Source: Endozoicomonas sp965198415 (lineage in GTDB: Bacteria; Pseudomonadota; Gammaproteobacteria; Pseudomonadales; Endozoicomonadaceae). Taken from it: a stretch of DNA of 64,000 nucleotides. The stretch lies in contig CBDAPN010000032.1 of assembly GCA_965198415.1 (NCBI GenBank), positions 434,001 to 498,000 on the forward strand, given 5' to 3'. Position 1 is the stretch's first letter, and each line of letters opens with the position of its first letter. The translations under genes were made by a program, and so were the position numbers. The notes under the pieces were generated by a model. That model was not told the DNA's origin and did not search any database. It saw only the letters and a list, made by a program, of their open reading frames with translations. Of the stretch, positions 26,438 through 35,981 are shown piece by piece.

Positions 26438-28723
26438 TCAGTTTGCTACGAGCTGTATCTCACCAACGTGGCTTTTGATCGCAGATGCTAACTGTTTGAT
26501 CAAAGGGTCATCGCAATCCTGCACTGCTTCTTGTGCCACTGCTGTTGCCAGCCCGGCAGCCTGCTCAGCTCCTGCAGTGGTTTCCTCGCAGGCCCCAACC
26601 AGACTATTCACAATGGCCAGAGTTTGAGCTCTGCGCTCCTGCACCTGACCAATAAACCGCTGGTTATACCATCTTGGTGACATGCTGCTTTGAAGGGTTT
26701 GAATTGACTCCATGATGGCAGGTGGAAACTCAACCTTACCTGCTGGAGCAGATAGTGTTTCAGGATTGTTCATCATGCTCTGGGTATTAAGAAACTGCCT
26801 TATAAAAGTGATAAATGCCTCATTGTCGATGTGGGCATTTTGCAACAGGGCAACAAAGTTGCGTTGGCAAATGGTGAGGGCATACTTCATCTGGGGGCTT
26901 TTCGGTGGGTGTCCGGTGGCGTTGTTTAGGCCATTAATAACACTCACTACGTTATCGTGCAGTTCGTATTGGGCGAAAAGTGTCTTTAAATTGCTTATGG
27001 ACTGGGCAATTGCACTAAACTCGGCCTCTCGATTTTTGTTACTTTGGTTTTTCATAAACTCTACCGCTCTAAAAAAGTCCATGAGCTTAGGTTGTAGAGA
27101 TTGAATCAGGTTTTTCACAATATTACCGGGCTCTGAAAGACTGAAATGGTCAATCTCAGCCGCAGCACTGCTCATCAGTTCGCCCACAAGAAACTCATAA
27201 GCCTTTAGGCCGGTGAAAAGAACCTGTGAGTATGGGTAATTTGCCGCCGCTCGGGCGTATTCGCTAGACAACTGTTCAAAGTCAGCTTGGCATACTCTTT
27301 GGAATACTTGGAGCAACACATTGATTTCATCAGGTTTATTCAGGGATACAAGCGCCTTTTTGAGTACTGATGGCGTACTGAACACAGGGCCGTAAACTGC
27401 CAGAAAGTGCGGATCAAACACAGAGTCGTCTACCTCTTCCTGTAAGAGGGTAAGTAACGTTTCAACATCTTTAAACCAGCTAAGTGTCGGCTTATTAGTC
27501 AGGGTCGTGGAAGCATCAAGCAAAAATTTACGGCAGAGTATGTTTAGCAGGTGGTATCGGTTGTCTGCACTGCGTGGAGTCAGCTCAGTGAGCAGCTGCC
27601 ACACTTCGCCAGGTAGTTTTTTATTGAACGCCGTGAGCTTAACAATGGCCTGATCAACCTGACCAATGGTTTCCATAGGTGAGTGATCATTTTGAGTTTC
27701 CTTCAGGCTCAGAATTCTCTCTTCCAAAAGCACCAGAGCACTCAGGCAGGATTTGCAGGCTTTATCCGCAATCATGCCGATTAAATCACATTTTTTTATC
27801 GCCACAGATATTAAAGGCTGTAGAGGAAAGAACTGCTGATACTCCGCTTCAAGATAGTTAAGCAACGATTGATGTGTATCGTCTGTGTCAGTTGTATTGA
27901 ACTGTTCAGCCAGAGCTTTCAGGGGTACGGTAATAATGTCATCAGGGGTGATTTTTTTGGCCGCTTCTCTCGAAATCGAAGCCAGCCCGGACCCGGAAGA
28001 TGCGAGTTTAACGCCTATTGGCGTAGTAGCCTTAATGAAGCCTGGCTCGGGTAGTTGTTTTTTTAACTCTTTTGCTTCCTCATCCAGCCGACTATGTAAC
28101 TGCTTTTGAATAATCTGGGAGGCTTTCAACGGCTTGGTATTTTTAATGATGCGCTCTTTAACCTCCTGTAACACAGCCGCAACCTTTTTTAATTCTACTT
28201 GTGCTGCCTTTTGCACAGCTTCAGCCGATTCGTCCATGTGTTTTTTCTTGGTGGAGGTTAACCCCTTTTCTAACGTTTTTATCACTTCTAGTGGCGGCAT
28301 CAGGCCGCGAATCATTAACGCCGATATTTCTGATGAGTGGCGGTACAAAAAACGATCATCCATCAATAAGCTTTGCACTCGCTGGTTAAAGCGTGTCATC
28401 AGCTCGTGAGTCTGTTTGTAGAGCCCTGCTAACTTTTTTTTCAACTCAAGCTTATCGTTATTGGACGACTCAGCCAAAGCCACGATGGACGTTAGCAGTC
28501 GCTGCTCTGCTGCTTCTGAATCTTGCTGCCAGGGGTCGAGAGTGGACGGTGTCGGCTTTTTAGACGTTAAGCCAGCATTTACTGGTTGAGCAACAAGTTG
28601 CCCTTTCAATTTTCGGGTGTCAATTTCCTGATCTTGAGACTGAGGGCTTTCTTGCTGGATTAGCTCATTAATAATAACAACGGGTTCTTTTGGGATATTT
28701 TTTTTTATTTGCTCGGAATCCAT
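26438..28723 (-). CDS. Large, mainly helical protein of unknown function
   Basis: 761 residues from ATG 28723, which has GGAG 9 nt upstream. An in-frame ATG five codons earlier (28738) has no ribosome site and actually supplies that GGAG. There is no signal peptide. The N-terminal ~75 residues are polar and probably disordered. From about 75 to 760 it is almost entirely helical, with coiled-coil-like stretches such as LKKKLAGLYKQ and LKKVAAVLQEVKERI, and a final Ala-rich helix AGAEQAAGLATAVAQEAV. No catalytic motif is recognised. Size and helical build would fit a structural or effector protein. A 160-bp gap separates it from the converging DUF gene. Confidence 0.75.
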   Translation of the reverse strand: MDSEQIKKNIPKEPVVIINELIQQESPQSQDQEIDTRKLKGQLVAQPVNAGLTSKKPTPSTLDPWQQDSEAAEQRLLTSIVALAESSNNDKLELKKKLAGLYKQTHELMTRFNQRVQSLLMDDRFLYRHSSEISALMIRGLMPPLEVIKTLEKGLTSTKKKHMDESAEAVQKAAQVELKKVAAVLQEVKERIIKNTKPLKASQIIQKQLHSRLDEEAKELKKQLPEPGFIKATTPIGVKLASSGSGLASISREAAKKITPDDIITVPLKALAEQFNTTDTDDTHQSLLNYLEAEYQQFFPLQPLISVAIKKCDLIGMIADKACKSCLSALVLLEERILSLKETQNDHSPMETIGQVDQAIVKLTAFNKKLPGEVWQLLTELTPRSADNRYHLLNILCRKFLLDASTTLTNKPTLSWFKDVETLLTLLQEEVDDSVFDPHFLAVYGPVFSTPSVLKKALVSLNKPDEINVLLQVFQRVCQADFEQLSSEYARAAANYPYSQVLFTGLKAYEFLVGELMSSAAAEIDHFSLSEPGNIVKNLIQSLQPKLMDFFRAVEFMKNQSNKNREAEFSAIAQSISNLKTLFAQYELHDNVVSVINGLNNATGHPPKSPQMKYALTICQRNFVALLQNAHIDNEAFITFIRQFLNTQSMMNNPETLSAPAGKVEFPPAIMESIQTLQSSMSPRWYNQRFIGQVQERRAQTLAIVNSLVGACEETTAGAEQAAGLATAVAQEAVQDCDDPLIKQLASAIKSHVGEIQLVAN

Positions 28724-29092
28724 GCTTGCTAACTCCATATTTCGATTTTTTTGCGGGAAACTCTCTACCTGAAAATGAGAGGAGCGGTATTTTTTTCATT
28801 GATATTTACTCGGCAAGAGAGGTAAGAGCTAGATAACGGCTCGTCGGAAAACGTGCTGCTGCTCGTTGTCGTTAATCGGTCAGGCCGTTTTTCACTCGAG
28901 TCGTGCTTTTAAATTATTTGGCTTCAGCGTCTATTAAATGCTCTGACAGTGGTTTGGTACCAGTGCGGGGAAAACCAAGGGCGGATAACATCTTTGTTAT
29001 CTGTTGATCGGAGATAATTCTGCGTTTATTACAGTCTCAAATAACATTGTCGACGGCTTGTGATGCAATCAGAATATTTCATAAACTAACCA

Positions 29093-29185
29093 GAGCCTGC
29101 CCGAAAACCCTTAGAGCTGGAAAATCAACGCCTGAAGAGCAATATAGCTTCTGAAGATTTTACTTTACAGGCTCTGGTTTTCTAA
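29093..29185 (+). pseudogene. Possible IS3-family OrfA C-terminal fragment
   Basis: 31 codons ending in TAA that read KPLELENQRLKSNIASEDFT, then LQALVF. The pattern ELE-x-EN-x-RLK ... L-x-x-LV is typical of the coiled C-terminus of IS3-type OrfA proteins. No start, helix-turn-helix or OrfB remains. The short match makes this tentative. Confidence 0.35.
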
Positions 29186-29329
29186 TGACACCTTCAAAAA
29201 GATACGAAAAGTTTACGATGGTGCTTCTATTTGACGGCTCACAAAGCATTGGTATGACAAGAGGAAATCAAAAGCCCGAAATTTACTCATATTTGGGCAC
29301 AACCGGTCATTTAAAAACCTCTACCCCCC

Positions 29330-29356
29330 CCCCAAAGTTGTAAAGAGCGTTTGGGG
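29330..29356. terminator. Hairpin downstream of array unit U1
   Basis: CCCCAAA (29330-29336) pairs with TTTGGGG (29350-29356). A related hairpin (CCCCAAAA / TTTTGGG) lies at about 30052-30080 downstream of unit U2, so it belongs to this pair of units. It is terminator-like but lacks a clear T-tract. Confidence 0.35.
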
Positions 29357-29398
29357 AAAAATCCGTTAAAAGCACCTGTGCAGATATAGAGTATTGTG

Positions 29399-29863
29399 TT
29401 ATTTCTTTCGATCGTAAAACTTCACTGTCCAGGCGTAAGGCCCGTGCTGATAACCTCTGTAAGAAGATGCACCTATAGGTTTATCCTTTGGCTGTTTTAT
29501 GTATCTCAAATAAGATGGAACTGAAGATCCATTAGGTTTGTACCACAAAAAGGTAGTGGAGTACTTTTTGCCGTTAGCTAATGTGATAACAACGTTAAAG
29601 TCTTGAGAGCTATGCTTCCAACCACATTTTGAAAAAAATTCGGAGTTATAGTAAATTTCAAACTTGGCTAGCCCATCCGGTGGGACTCTCACAGAAGGTG
29701 GAGAAGTCGAATGTATGCAATAGTTATTATCAGAAACACTGACATCCACAGTGGCAGTTTCAGAACTATTTTGAATATAGATGTCATCGTATTCCGCTAA
29801 AATATTAGAGGAAAAAAACACAGCAAAGCAAACGATAAATATTAATCTAAGGACTGTGCTCAT
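29399..29863 (-). CDS. Array unit U1: secreted HSSQ-motif protein
   Basis: 154 residues. Signal peptide of about 23 residues (LIFIVCFAVFFSSNILA), mature domain ~130 residues. The two conserved cysteines are Cys49 and Cys80, the latter just before the family motif HSSQDF (84-89). WYKP follows at about 106-109. The C-terminal tail differs from most units (GYQHGPYAWTVKFYDRKK) and is shared only with U2. Last gene of the array in transcription direction and one of the most divergent. Function unknown; the domain is probably an all-beta exported domain with one disulfide. Confidence 0.85.
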   Translation of the reverse strand: MSTVLRLIFIVCFAVFFSSNILAEYDDIYIQNSSETATVDVSVSDNNYCIHSTSPPSVRVPPDGLAKFEIYYNSEFFSKCGWKHSSQDFNVVITLANGKKYSTTFLWYKPNGSSVPSYLRYIKQPKDKPIGASSYRGYQHGPYAWTVKFYDRKK

Positions 29864-30130
29864 TGCATGTACTCTTTGTAAACAAGGTAATTAAAAACTC
29901 AGGTGTTGAATATAGTTAACAATACTCACATAAGCCATAATCTAATGGTTAGATACCCGCTTAACAAAAGTTCTTCCTAAAATCTCAAGTTTTTTGATAA
30001 AAATAACTGCGCAATATTTAGGCATAACCGGTCATCTGAAAACCTCTAACTCCCCAAAATTATACAGAGTGTTTTGGGAAAAATCCGTTAAAATCATCTC
30101 TGCAGATATAGAGGGTATTAGAGTATTGTG

Positions 30131-30598
30131 TTATTTCTTTCGATCGTAAAACTTCACTGTCCAGGCGTCAGGCCCGTGCTGATAACCAAGGTAAGAAGAT
30201 GCACCTAAAGGTCTATCCTTTGGCTGTTTTACGCCTGACATTTTCGATTGAACACTTGCATCACAACAATCTTTGTACCACTCAAATGTAGTGGAGTACT
30301 TTTTGCCGTTAGCTAATGTGATAACAACGTTAAAGTCTTGAGAGCTATGCTTCCAACCACATTTTGAAAAAAATTCGGAGTTATAGTTAAGTTTAAACTT
30401 GGAGAGCCTATGCGGTAGGACTCTCGCAGAGGATGGAGAAACCGAATGCATACAATAGTTATTACCAGAAGCACTGACATCCAAAATAGCAGTTTCAGAA
30501 TTATTTTGAATATAAAAATATTCGTTATCCGCTAAAATATTAGAGGAAAAAAACACAGCAAAGCAAACGATAAATATTGATTTAAGGATTGTGTTCAT
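30131..30598 (-). CDS. Array unit U2: secreted HSSQ-motif protein
   Basis: 155 residues from ATG 30598, which follows the array's usual AAGAG-type ribosome site; an upstream in-frame ATG at 30625 has none. Signal peptide, Cys pair and HSSQDF are present. The segment after the tryptophan motif (EWYKDCCDASVQ) carries two extra cysteines found in no other unit. C-terminus WTVKFYDRKK as in U1. Confidence 0.85.
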   Translation of the reverse strand: MNTILKSIFIVCFAVFFSSNILADNEYFYIQNNSETAILDVSASGNNYCMHSVSPSSARVLPHRLSKFKLNYNSEFFSKCGWKHSSQDFNVVITLANGKKYSTTFEWYKDCCDASVQSKMSGVKQPKDRPLGASSYLGYQHGPDAWTVKFYDRKK

Positions 30599-31133
30599 TG
30601 CATGTACTCTTTGTAAACAAGGCAATTAAAAACTCAGACATTTAATATAGTTAACAATACTAAAATAGGCCATAACCTATTAGAAAAATGTCTTTCTTGA
30701 AAAGTAAGCAGCCAAAATACTTACAAACTCATAGGGTCACTTTAGCTGAAAGATGTTCTAGTTTATAGGTTTTCTAAGAGGCACTAGATAGCATCCCGCA
30801 AGGTATCTATCCTGAACTTCTCGATCAGGCAGAACGGTCAGCGCAGACCACTTATGTTTCAGGTGGGTGATAAAAAAGGATACTCAACTCTTAAGTTTTT
30901 TGATAACCGAGCGTGCAATAGTTGGCTGATACAACGTTTATCATAATAAAAAAGTCGTGTACTAACCCAATATTTTGTCATTCAGCATGGCCCCAAAAAT
31001 CATTTGCACAGCTTAGTTTGCCTCCTGTTGCAACAGTGAAGATACTTACGAAGTGGTAAAGCCAGAGTAGCAGCGAGACCAGCGTAAAGATTCACATACC
31101 GGCTCATTTAGCCAGCGAACAAAGTGTTGCGCT

Positions 31134-31223
31134 TTATTTAACAGACTGTCGGCCTCGGTCGCTAAACGTCACTATGGGAACAGAACTCCCGCCGAATGAA
31201 CCATTGGCAACGGTTACTTTTAC
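31134..31223 (-). pseudogene. Truncated array unit (C-terminal remnant)
   Basis: About 30 codons read DHEHVKVTVANGSFGG, then PIVTFSDRGRQSVK and a stop, the C-terminus of a U3/U4-like protein. Upstream of 31223 the sequence switches directly into the intergenic block (TTTAAATATAGAAG) at a shared GGT-TTT, so a deletion has removed the rest of the gene. Confidence 0.75.
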
Positions 31224-31506
31224 ATGTTCATGATCTGGTATTTAAATATAGAAGATTGAAACTGCCTCTGAATTTTAAAACTCAACCACGATTTTGATAA
31301 CCCCTACCATAATACATTAGACGTGTACTCACCCATCCATTGTCATTCAAAGGCGACTCCCATACCGAAACCGTTTGTATAGTTCAGCAGGTCTTCTGTT
31401 TTCACAGTGAAGGCTTTACGAAGCCGTAAAGCCTGAGTAGCAGCAGCAAGCCGAGCGTACACATTCACATACCGGCTCACTTAGCCAGCGAAAAAAGTGT
31501 TGTGCT

Positions 31507-31971
31507 TTATTTAGCAGACTGCCTGCCTCTCTCGCTAAACGTCAATGTGGGACCAATAATCGAGCCGAATGCACGCTTGGCAACTGTTAATTTTATAGGT
31601 TCATGATCTGGTATTTTGGGTGATATAACGTACCCCACTTTGAAAACAGGCTTGTACCACGTTATTGAAATGGAATGCCGTGTGTGCTTATTTAATGTGT
31701 AAATAATAGTAAAGTCCTGAGAGCTATGATGAAGGTCACACGACCCAGCTAAGCTGCTACTATAATCAAGTGTAAATGCCTGATAAGCGCCCGGCACTAT
31801 TGTATGTTTGGATGGCCAAACAGAATCCATGCAATAACCACCACCTCTAGACATAACGGTTATATCCCCGTGGGTATTATTTACTACAAAGAAGTAACCA
31901 TAAGCTGAAGCATTGGAGGAAAAAAAAACAGCAACGCAAACGATCAACATTAATCTTGGGACTGTGTTCAT
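31507..31971 (-). CDS. Array unit U3: secreted HSSQ-motif protein
   Basis: 154 residues. Signal peptide with the FFSSN end, mature start AYGYFFVVNNT. The Cys pair and HSSQDF are kept, but the strand after it is unusual (IIYTLNKHTRHSISITWYKP), lacking the common L-[AG]-N-K-KYSTT. Ends with the tail SERGRQSAK shared with U7/U8. A divergent edge member. Confidence 0.85.
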   Translation of the reverse strand: MNTVPRLMLIVCVAVFFSSNASAYGYFFVVNNTHGDITVMSRGGGYCMDSVWPSKHTIVPGAYQAFTLDYSSSLAGSCDLHHSSQDFTIIYTLNKHTRHSISITWYKPVFKVGYVISPKIPDHEPIKLTVAKRAFGSIIGPTLTFSERGRQSAK

Positions 31972-32416
31972 TGAGCGTAATCCTTGTAAACAAGGTCATT
32001 TAAAATGCAGGTACTGAGAATACCCACGCAGGCCGTTATCTGATGATTAGATGCAGGCTTAAAGCAAGTTTATACTAAGGTTTCAGATTTTTTTGAGAAA
32101 TAAGTGGAAAATACTCAGGTAATTGGTGTTTAAATATAGAAGATTGAAACTGCCTCTGAATGGTAAAACTCAACCACGAGTTTGATAACCCCTACCATAA
32201 TACAGTAGACGTGTACTCACCCATCCATTGTCATTCAAAGGCGACTCCCATACCGAAACCGTTTGCACGGTTCAGCAGGCCTTCTGTTTTCACAGTGAAG
32301 GCTTTACCAAGCTGTAAAACCTGAGTGGCAGCAGCAAGCCCAACGTACACACTCACATACCGGCTCATTTAGCCTGAGAAAAGAAGTGTTGCGCTTTATT
32401 TAGCAGACTGCCTGCC

Positions 32417-32875
32417 TCACTCGCTAAACGTCACTATATAACCATGAGTACCAGCCAATGAACCATAGCTAATTTTTACTTTAAAATGTTCATGACCTGG
32501 TATTTTTGGTAATTTGGAGATTCTAATTTCCGGGTCTTTCCCATAAGGCTTGTACCACGTTACTGTGATGTGATGCAATTTGCCGATATCTGGCACGATA
32601 GAGCCCAAAAAATCCTGAGAGCTATGTTCAACATAACAGAATGAATCGATCCAGGCGCGACTATAGTTAACTGCAAATTCATGCCAATTGCCCGGCAATA
32701 CTTGCCCAAGTTCTGGACCAGCCGAATAAACGCAATACTTATTACCCGTGGGATGAAATTCCATATACATATTAGTATTATTTTTTATAAAGAAGTAAGC
32801 TATTTTTGCAAAAACATTGGAGGAAAAAAAAACTGCAACGCAAACGATCAACATTAATCTTGGGACTGTATTCAT
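32417..32875 (-). CDS. Array unit U4: secreted HSSQ-motif protein
   Basis: 152 residues, sister of U5. Signal peptide, then KIAYFFIKNNT. HSSQDF is followed by a variant strand (GSIVPDIGKLHHITVTWYKP). C-terminus KIPGHEHFKVKI ... YIVTFSE. Period 904 bp to U3 and U5. Confidence 0.85.
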   Translation of the reverse strand: MNTVPRLMLIVCVAVFFSSNVFAKIAYFFIKNNTNMYMEFHPTGNKYCVYSAGPELGQVLPGNWHEFAVNYSRAWIDSFCYVEHSSQDFLGSIVPDIGKLHHITVTWYKPYGKDPEIRISKLPKIPGHEHFKVKISYGSLAGTHGYIVTFSE

Positions 32876-33134
32876 TGAGCGTACTCCTTGTAAACAAGGT
32901 CATTTAAACTGCAGGTACTGAGAACACCCACGCAAGCCGTTATCTGATGGTTAGATGCAGGCTTAAAGCAAGTTTATACTAAAGTTTCAGATTTTTTTGA
33001 GAAATAAGTGGAAAATACTCAGGTAATTGGTGTTTAAATATAGAAGATTGAAACTGCCTCTGAATGGTAAAACTCAACCACGAGCTTGATAACCCCTACC
33101 ATAATACAGTAGACGTGTACTCACCCATACATTG

Positions 33135-33272
33135 TCATTCAAAGCCGACTCCCATACCGAAACCGTTTGCACGGTTCAGCAGGCCTTCTGTTTTCACAGT
33201 GAAGGCTTTACGAAGCCGTAAAGCCTGAGTGGCAGCAGCAAGCCCAGCGTATACACTCACATACCGGCTCAT
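33135..33272 (-). other. Short conserved ORF in the intergenic block (example in the U4-U5 gap)
   Basis: 45 codons: MSRYVSVYAGLAAATQALRL, then RKAFTVKTEGLLNRANGFGM and GVGFE, then stop. The same frame is open in the gaps of units 3-8. A related ORF of 47 codons is open in the central gaps despite a -1 and a compensating +1 shift. The initiation context is weak, so it may be a relic or RNA element rather than an expressed peptide. Confidence 0.35.
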
Positions 33273-33320
33273 TTAGCCTGAGAACAGAAGTGTTGCGCTT
33301 TATTTAGCAGACTGCCTGCC

Positions 33321-33779
33321 TCACTCGCTAAACGTCACTATAGGACCATGAGTACCAACGAATGAACCAGAGCTAATTTTTACTTTAAAATGTTCATGAC
33401 CTGGTATTTTTGGTAATTTGGAGATTCTAATTTCCGGGTCTTTCCGATAAGGCTTGTACCACGTTACTGTGAAGTGATGCAATGTGCCGATTTCTGGTTG
33501 GATAGAGCCAAAAAATTCCTGAGAACTATGTTCAAGATAACAGAGTGAATCGATCCATAGGCGACTATAGTTAACTGCAAATTCTTGCCAATTGCCCGGC
33601 AATATGTCCCCATATTCTGGAGCAGCCGAATAAACGCAATACTTATTACCCGTGGGATGAAAATCCATATCCATATGAGTATTATTATTTATAAGAAAGT
33701 AAGCTACTTTTGCAAAAACATTGGAGGAAAAAAAAACAGCAACGCAAACGGTCAATATTAATCTAGAGACTGTGCTCAT
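33321..33779 (-). CDS. Array unit U5: secreted HSSQ-motif protein
   Basis: 152 residues, about 85% like U4 by eye. Signal peptide, mature KVAYFLINNNT; motif reads HSSQEFFGS. Tail KIPGHEHFKVKI ... PIVTFSE. Changes against U4 cluster on the segment between the two cysteines. Confidence 0.85.
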   Translation of the reverse strand: MSTVSRLILTVCVAVFFSSNVFAKVAYFLINNNTHMDMDFHPTGNKYCVYSAAPEYGDILPGNWQEFAVNYSRLWIDSLCYLEHSSQEFFGSIQPEIGTLHHFTVTWYKPYRKDPEIRISKLPKIPGHEHFKVKISSGSFVGTHGPIVTFSE

Positions 33780-33789
33780 TGAGTGTACC

Positions 33790-33803
33790 CCTTGTAAACA
33801 AGG
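33790..33803 (-). promoter_or_regulatory. Palindrome overlapping the ribosome site of array units (example, U5)
   Basis: CCTTGTAAACAAGG: arms CCTTGT/ACAAGG sit 10 nt before the ATG and include the Shine-Dalgarno bases. It is conserved as CCTTGTnnACAAGG ahead of U1-U8 and as CCATGTATACAAGG ahead of U9-U25. It could be an operator, or an RNA hairpin masking the ribosome site. Confidence 0.4.
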
Positions 33804-34223
33804 TCATTTAAAATGCAGGTACTGAGAATACCCACGCAGGCCGTTATCTGATGGTTAGATGCAGGCTTAAATCAAGTTTATACTAAGGTTCCATATTTTT
33901 TGAGAAATAAGTGGAAAATACTCAGGTAATTGGTGTTTAAATATAGAAGATTGAAACTGCCTCTGAATGGTAAAACTCAACCACGAGTTTGATAACCCCT
34001 ACCATAATACAGTAGACGTGTACTCACCCATCCATTGTCATTCAAAGGCTACTCCCATACCGAAACCGTTTGCACGGTTCAGCAGGCCTTCTGTTTTCAC
34101 AGTGAAGGCTTTACGAAGCCGTAAAGCCTGAGTGGCAGTAGCGAGACCAGTGCAAACATCCTCATACCGGCTCATTTAGCCAGAGAAAAGAAGTATTGCG
34201 CTTTATTTAGCAGACTGCCTGCC

Positions 34224-34673
34224 TCACTCGATAAACGTCACTATGGGGCCAGAAGTACTGAGGAATGAACCACTGGTAATTACTGCTTTTATAGGGTTAT
34301 CATCTGGTATTGGGGGGACACTAAGGTAGGCTGGATGGTCCCAAGGCTTATACCACAATAATGTAGTGGAATACTTTTTGTTATTAGCTAATGTGAAAGT
34401 GACCATGAAGTGCTGATCGCTATGATAAACGGAACATTTTGAAAAAAACCAGCCATGTTTATAGATAATTTGAAATACGAAGTGGCTGTGCGGCTCTATT
34501 ATCTTATCGTCTGGAGTAACATCTTGAACGCAAAAACTACTGACAGCAGAAACATGCATACTCCAACGGGTATTATTTTTTATAAAGAAGTAAGCCTTTT
34601 TCCCGGCAAAAACATTGGAGGAAAAAAAAACAGCAGCGTAAACGATAAACATTAATCTAGCAACTTTATTCAT
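34224..34673 (-). CDS. Array unit U6: secreted HSSQ-motif protein (HSDQ variant)
   Basis: 149 residues. Signal peptide LMFIVYAAVFFSSNVFA. The otherwise invariant motif reads HSDQHF here, the clearest substitution in the family. LANNKKYSTTLLWYKPW follows, then PIPDDNPIKA and GPIVTFIE. Groups with U7 and U8. Confidence 0.85.
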   Translation of the reverse strand: MNKVARLMFIVYAAVFFSSNVFAGKKAYFFIKNNTRWSMHVSAVSSFCVQDVTPDDKIIEPHSHFVFQIIYKHGWFFSKCSVYHSDQHFMVTFTLANNKKYSTTLLWYKPWDHPAYLSVPPIPDDNPIKAVITSGSFLSTSGPIVTFIE

Positions 34674-35090
34674 TGAGTGTGCTCCTTGTAAACAAGGGAA
34701 TTTAACATGCAGGTATTCTATATTGTTAACAATACCAACGCCGGCCGTTATCTAATCGTTAGATGCAGGCTTGACACAAGTCTAGTTTCAAATCTGAAGT
34801 TTTTTGATAAATTATTTTTAGGTAATCGTTATTTAAATAAAGAAGATAGAGCCTACCTCTGAATTTCTCAACTCAACCACGAGTTGGATAACCCCTACCA
34901 TAATACAGTAGACGTGTACTCATCCAAACTTTGTCGCTCTTCTCATACCGAAACCATTTACACGGTTCAGCAGGCCTTCTGTTGTCACAGTGAAGGCTTC
35001 ACGAAGCCGTAAAGCCTGAGTGGCAGTAGCGAGACCAGCGCAAACCTCCTCATACCGGCTTATTTAGCCAGAGAAAAGTAGTATTGCGCT

Positions 35091-35564
35091 TTATTTAGCA
35101 GACTGTCTGCCTGACTCGATAAACGTCACTATGGGACCAGAACCATCGTTGAATGGACCACTGGTAATTAGTGCTTTTATAGGTTTATCATCTGGTATTG
35201 GGGGGATTTTAAGGATCGGTTCACTGTTCCAAGGCTTATACCACGTTAATGTAGTGGAATACTTTTTGTTATTCGCTAATGTGAAAGTGACTAGGTAGTC
35301 CTGATGGCTATGATAAAGGGAACATCTTGAATAAAACCAGTCACGTTTATAGTTAACTTGAAATGAGGAGTGACCGTGGGGCTTTATTATCTTCTCGACT
35401 GGATAAACCCCATTAATGCAAAAATTATTGCCTGTAGCACTAACATCCATACTCCAACGGGTATTATTTCTTATAAAGAAGAAAACGTCTACCCCAGCAA
35501 AAACATTGGAGGAAAAAAAAACAGCAGCGTAAACGATAAACATTAATCTAGCAACTTTGTTCAT
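35091..35564 (-). CDS. Array unit U7: secreted HSSQ-motif protein (HSHQ variant)
   Basis: 157 residues from ATG 35564, preceded by AAGGAG 8 nt upstream; the frame extends further up (35630) without a ribosome site. Signal peptide, Cys pair, motif HSHQDY, then LANNKKYSTTLTWYKPW. Tail GPIVTFIESGRQSAK. Confidence 0.86.
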   Translation of the reverse strand: MNKVARLMFIVYAAVFFSSNVFAGVDVFFFIRNNTRWSMDVSATGNNFCINGVYPVEKIIKPHGHSSFQVNYKRDWFYSRCSLYHSHQDYLVTFTLANNKKYSTTLTWYKPWNSEPILKIPPIPDDKPIKALITSGPFNDGSGPIVTFIESGRQSAK

Positions 35565-35981
35565 TGAGTGTGCTCCTTGTAAACAAGGGAATTTAACATG
35601 CAGGCATTCTATATTGTTAACAATACCCACGCCGGCCGTTATCTAATGATTAGATGCAGGCTTGACACAAGTTTAGTTTCAAATCTCAAGTTTTTTGATA
35701 AATGATTTTTAGGTAATCGTTATTTAAAGAAAAAAGATAGAGCCTACCTCTGAATTTCTCAACTCAACCACGAGTTGGATAACCCCTACCATAATACAGT
35801 AGACGTGTACTCACCCAAACTTTGTCGCTCTTCCCATACCGAAACCATTTACACGGTTCAGCAGGCCTTCTGTTGTCACAGTGAAGGCTTCACGAAGCCG
35901 TAAAGCCTGAGTGGCAGTAGCGAGACCAGCGCAAACATCCTCATACCGGCTTATTTAGCCAGAGAAAAGTAGTATTGCGCT

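Larger units (their letters stand above)
28724..29398. other. Intergenic region at the left edge of the tandem array, with decayed coding fragments
   Basis: About 675 bp. It holds two protein-like but broken stretches: a minus-strand frame ending at 28914 (ALGFPRTGTKPLSEHLID, about 40 codons, no start) and a plus-strand IS3-like fragment at 29093-29185. It also holds a 12-bp inverted repeat (29088-29099 and 29168-29179), a run of ten C at 29324-29333 and a hairpin near 29330-29356. It looks like a graveyard of mobile DNA bordering the array. Confidence 0.5.
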
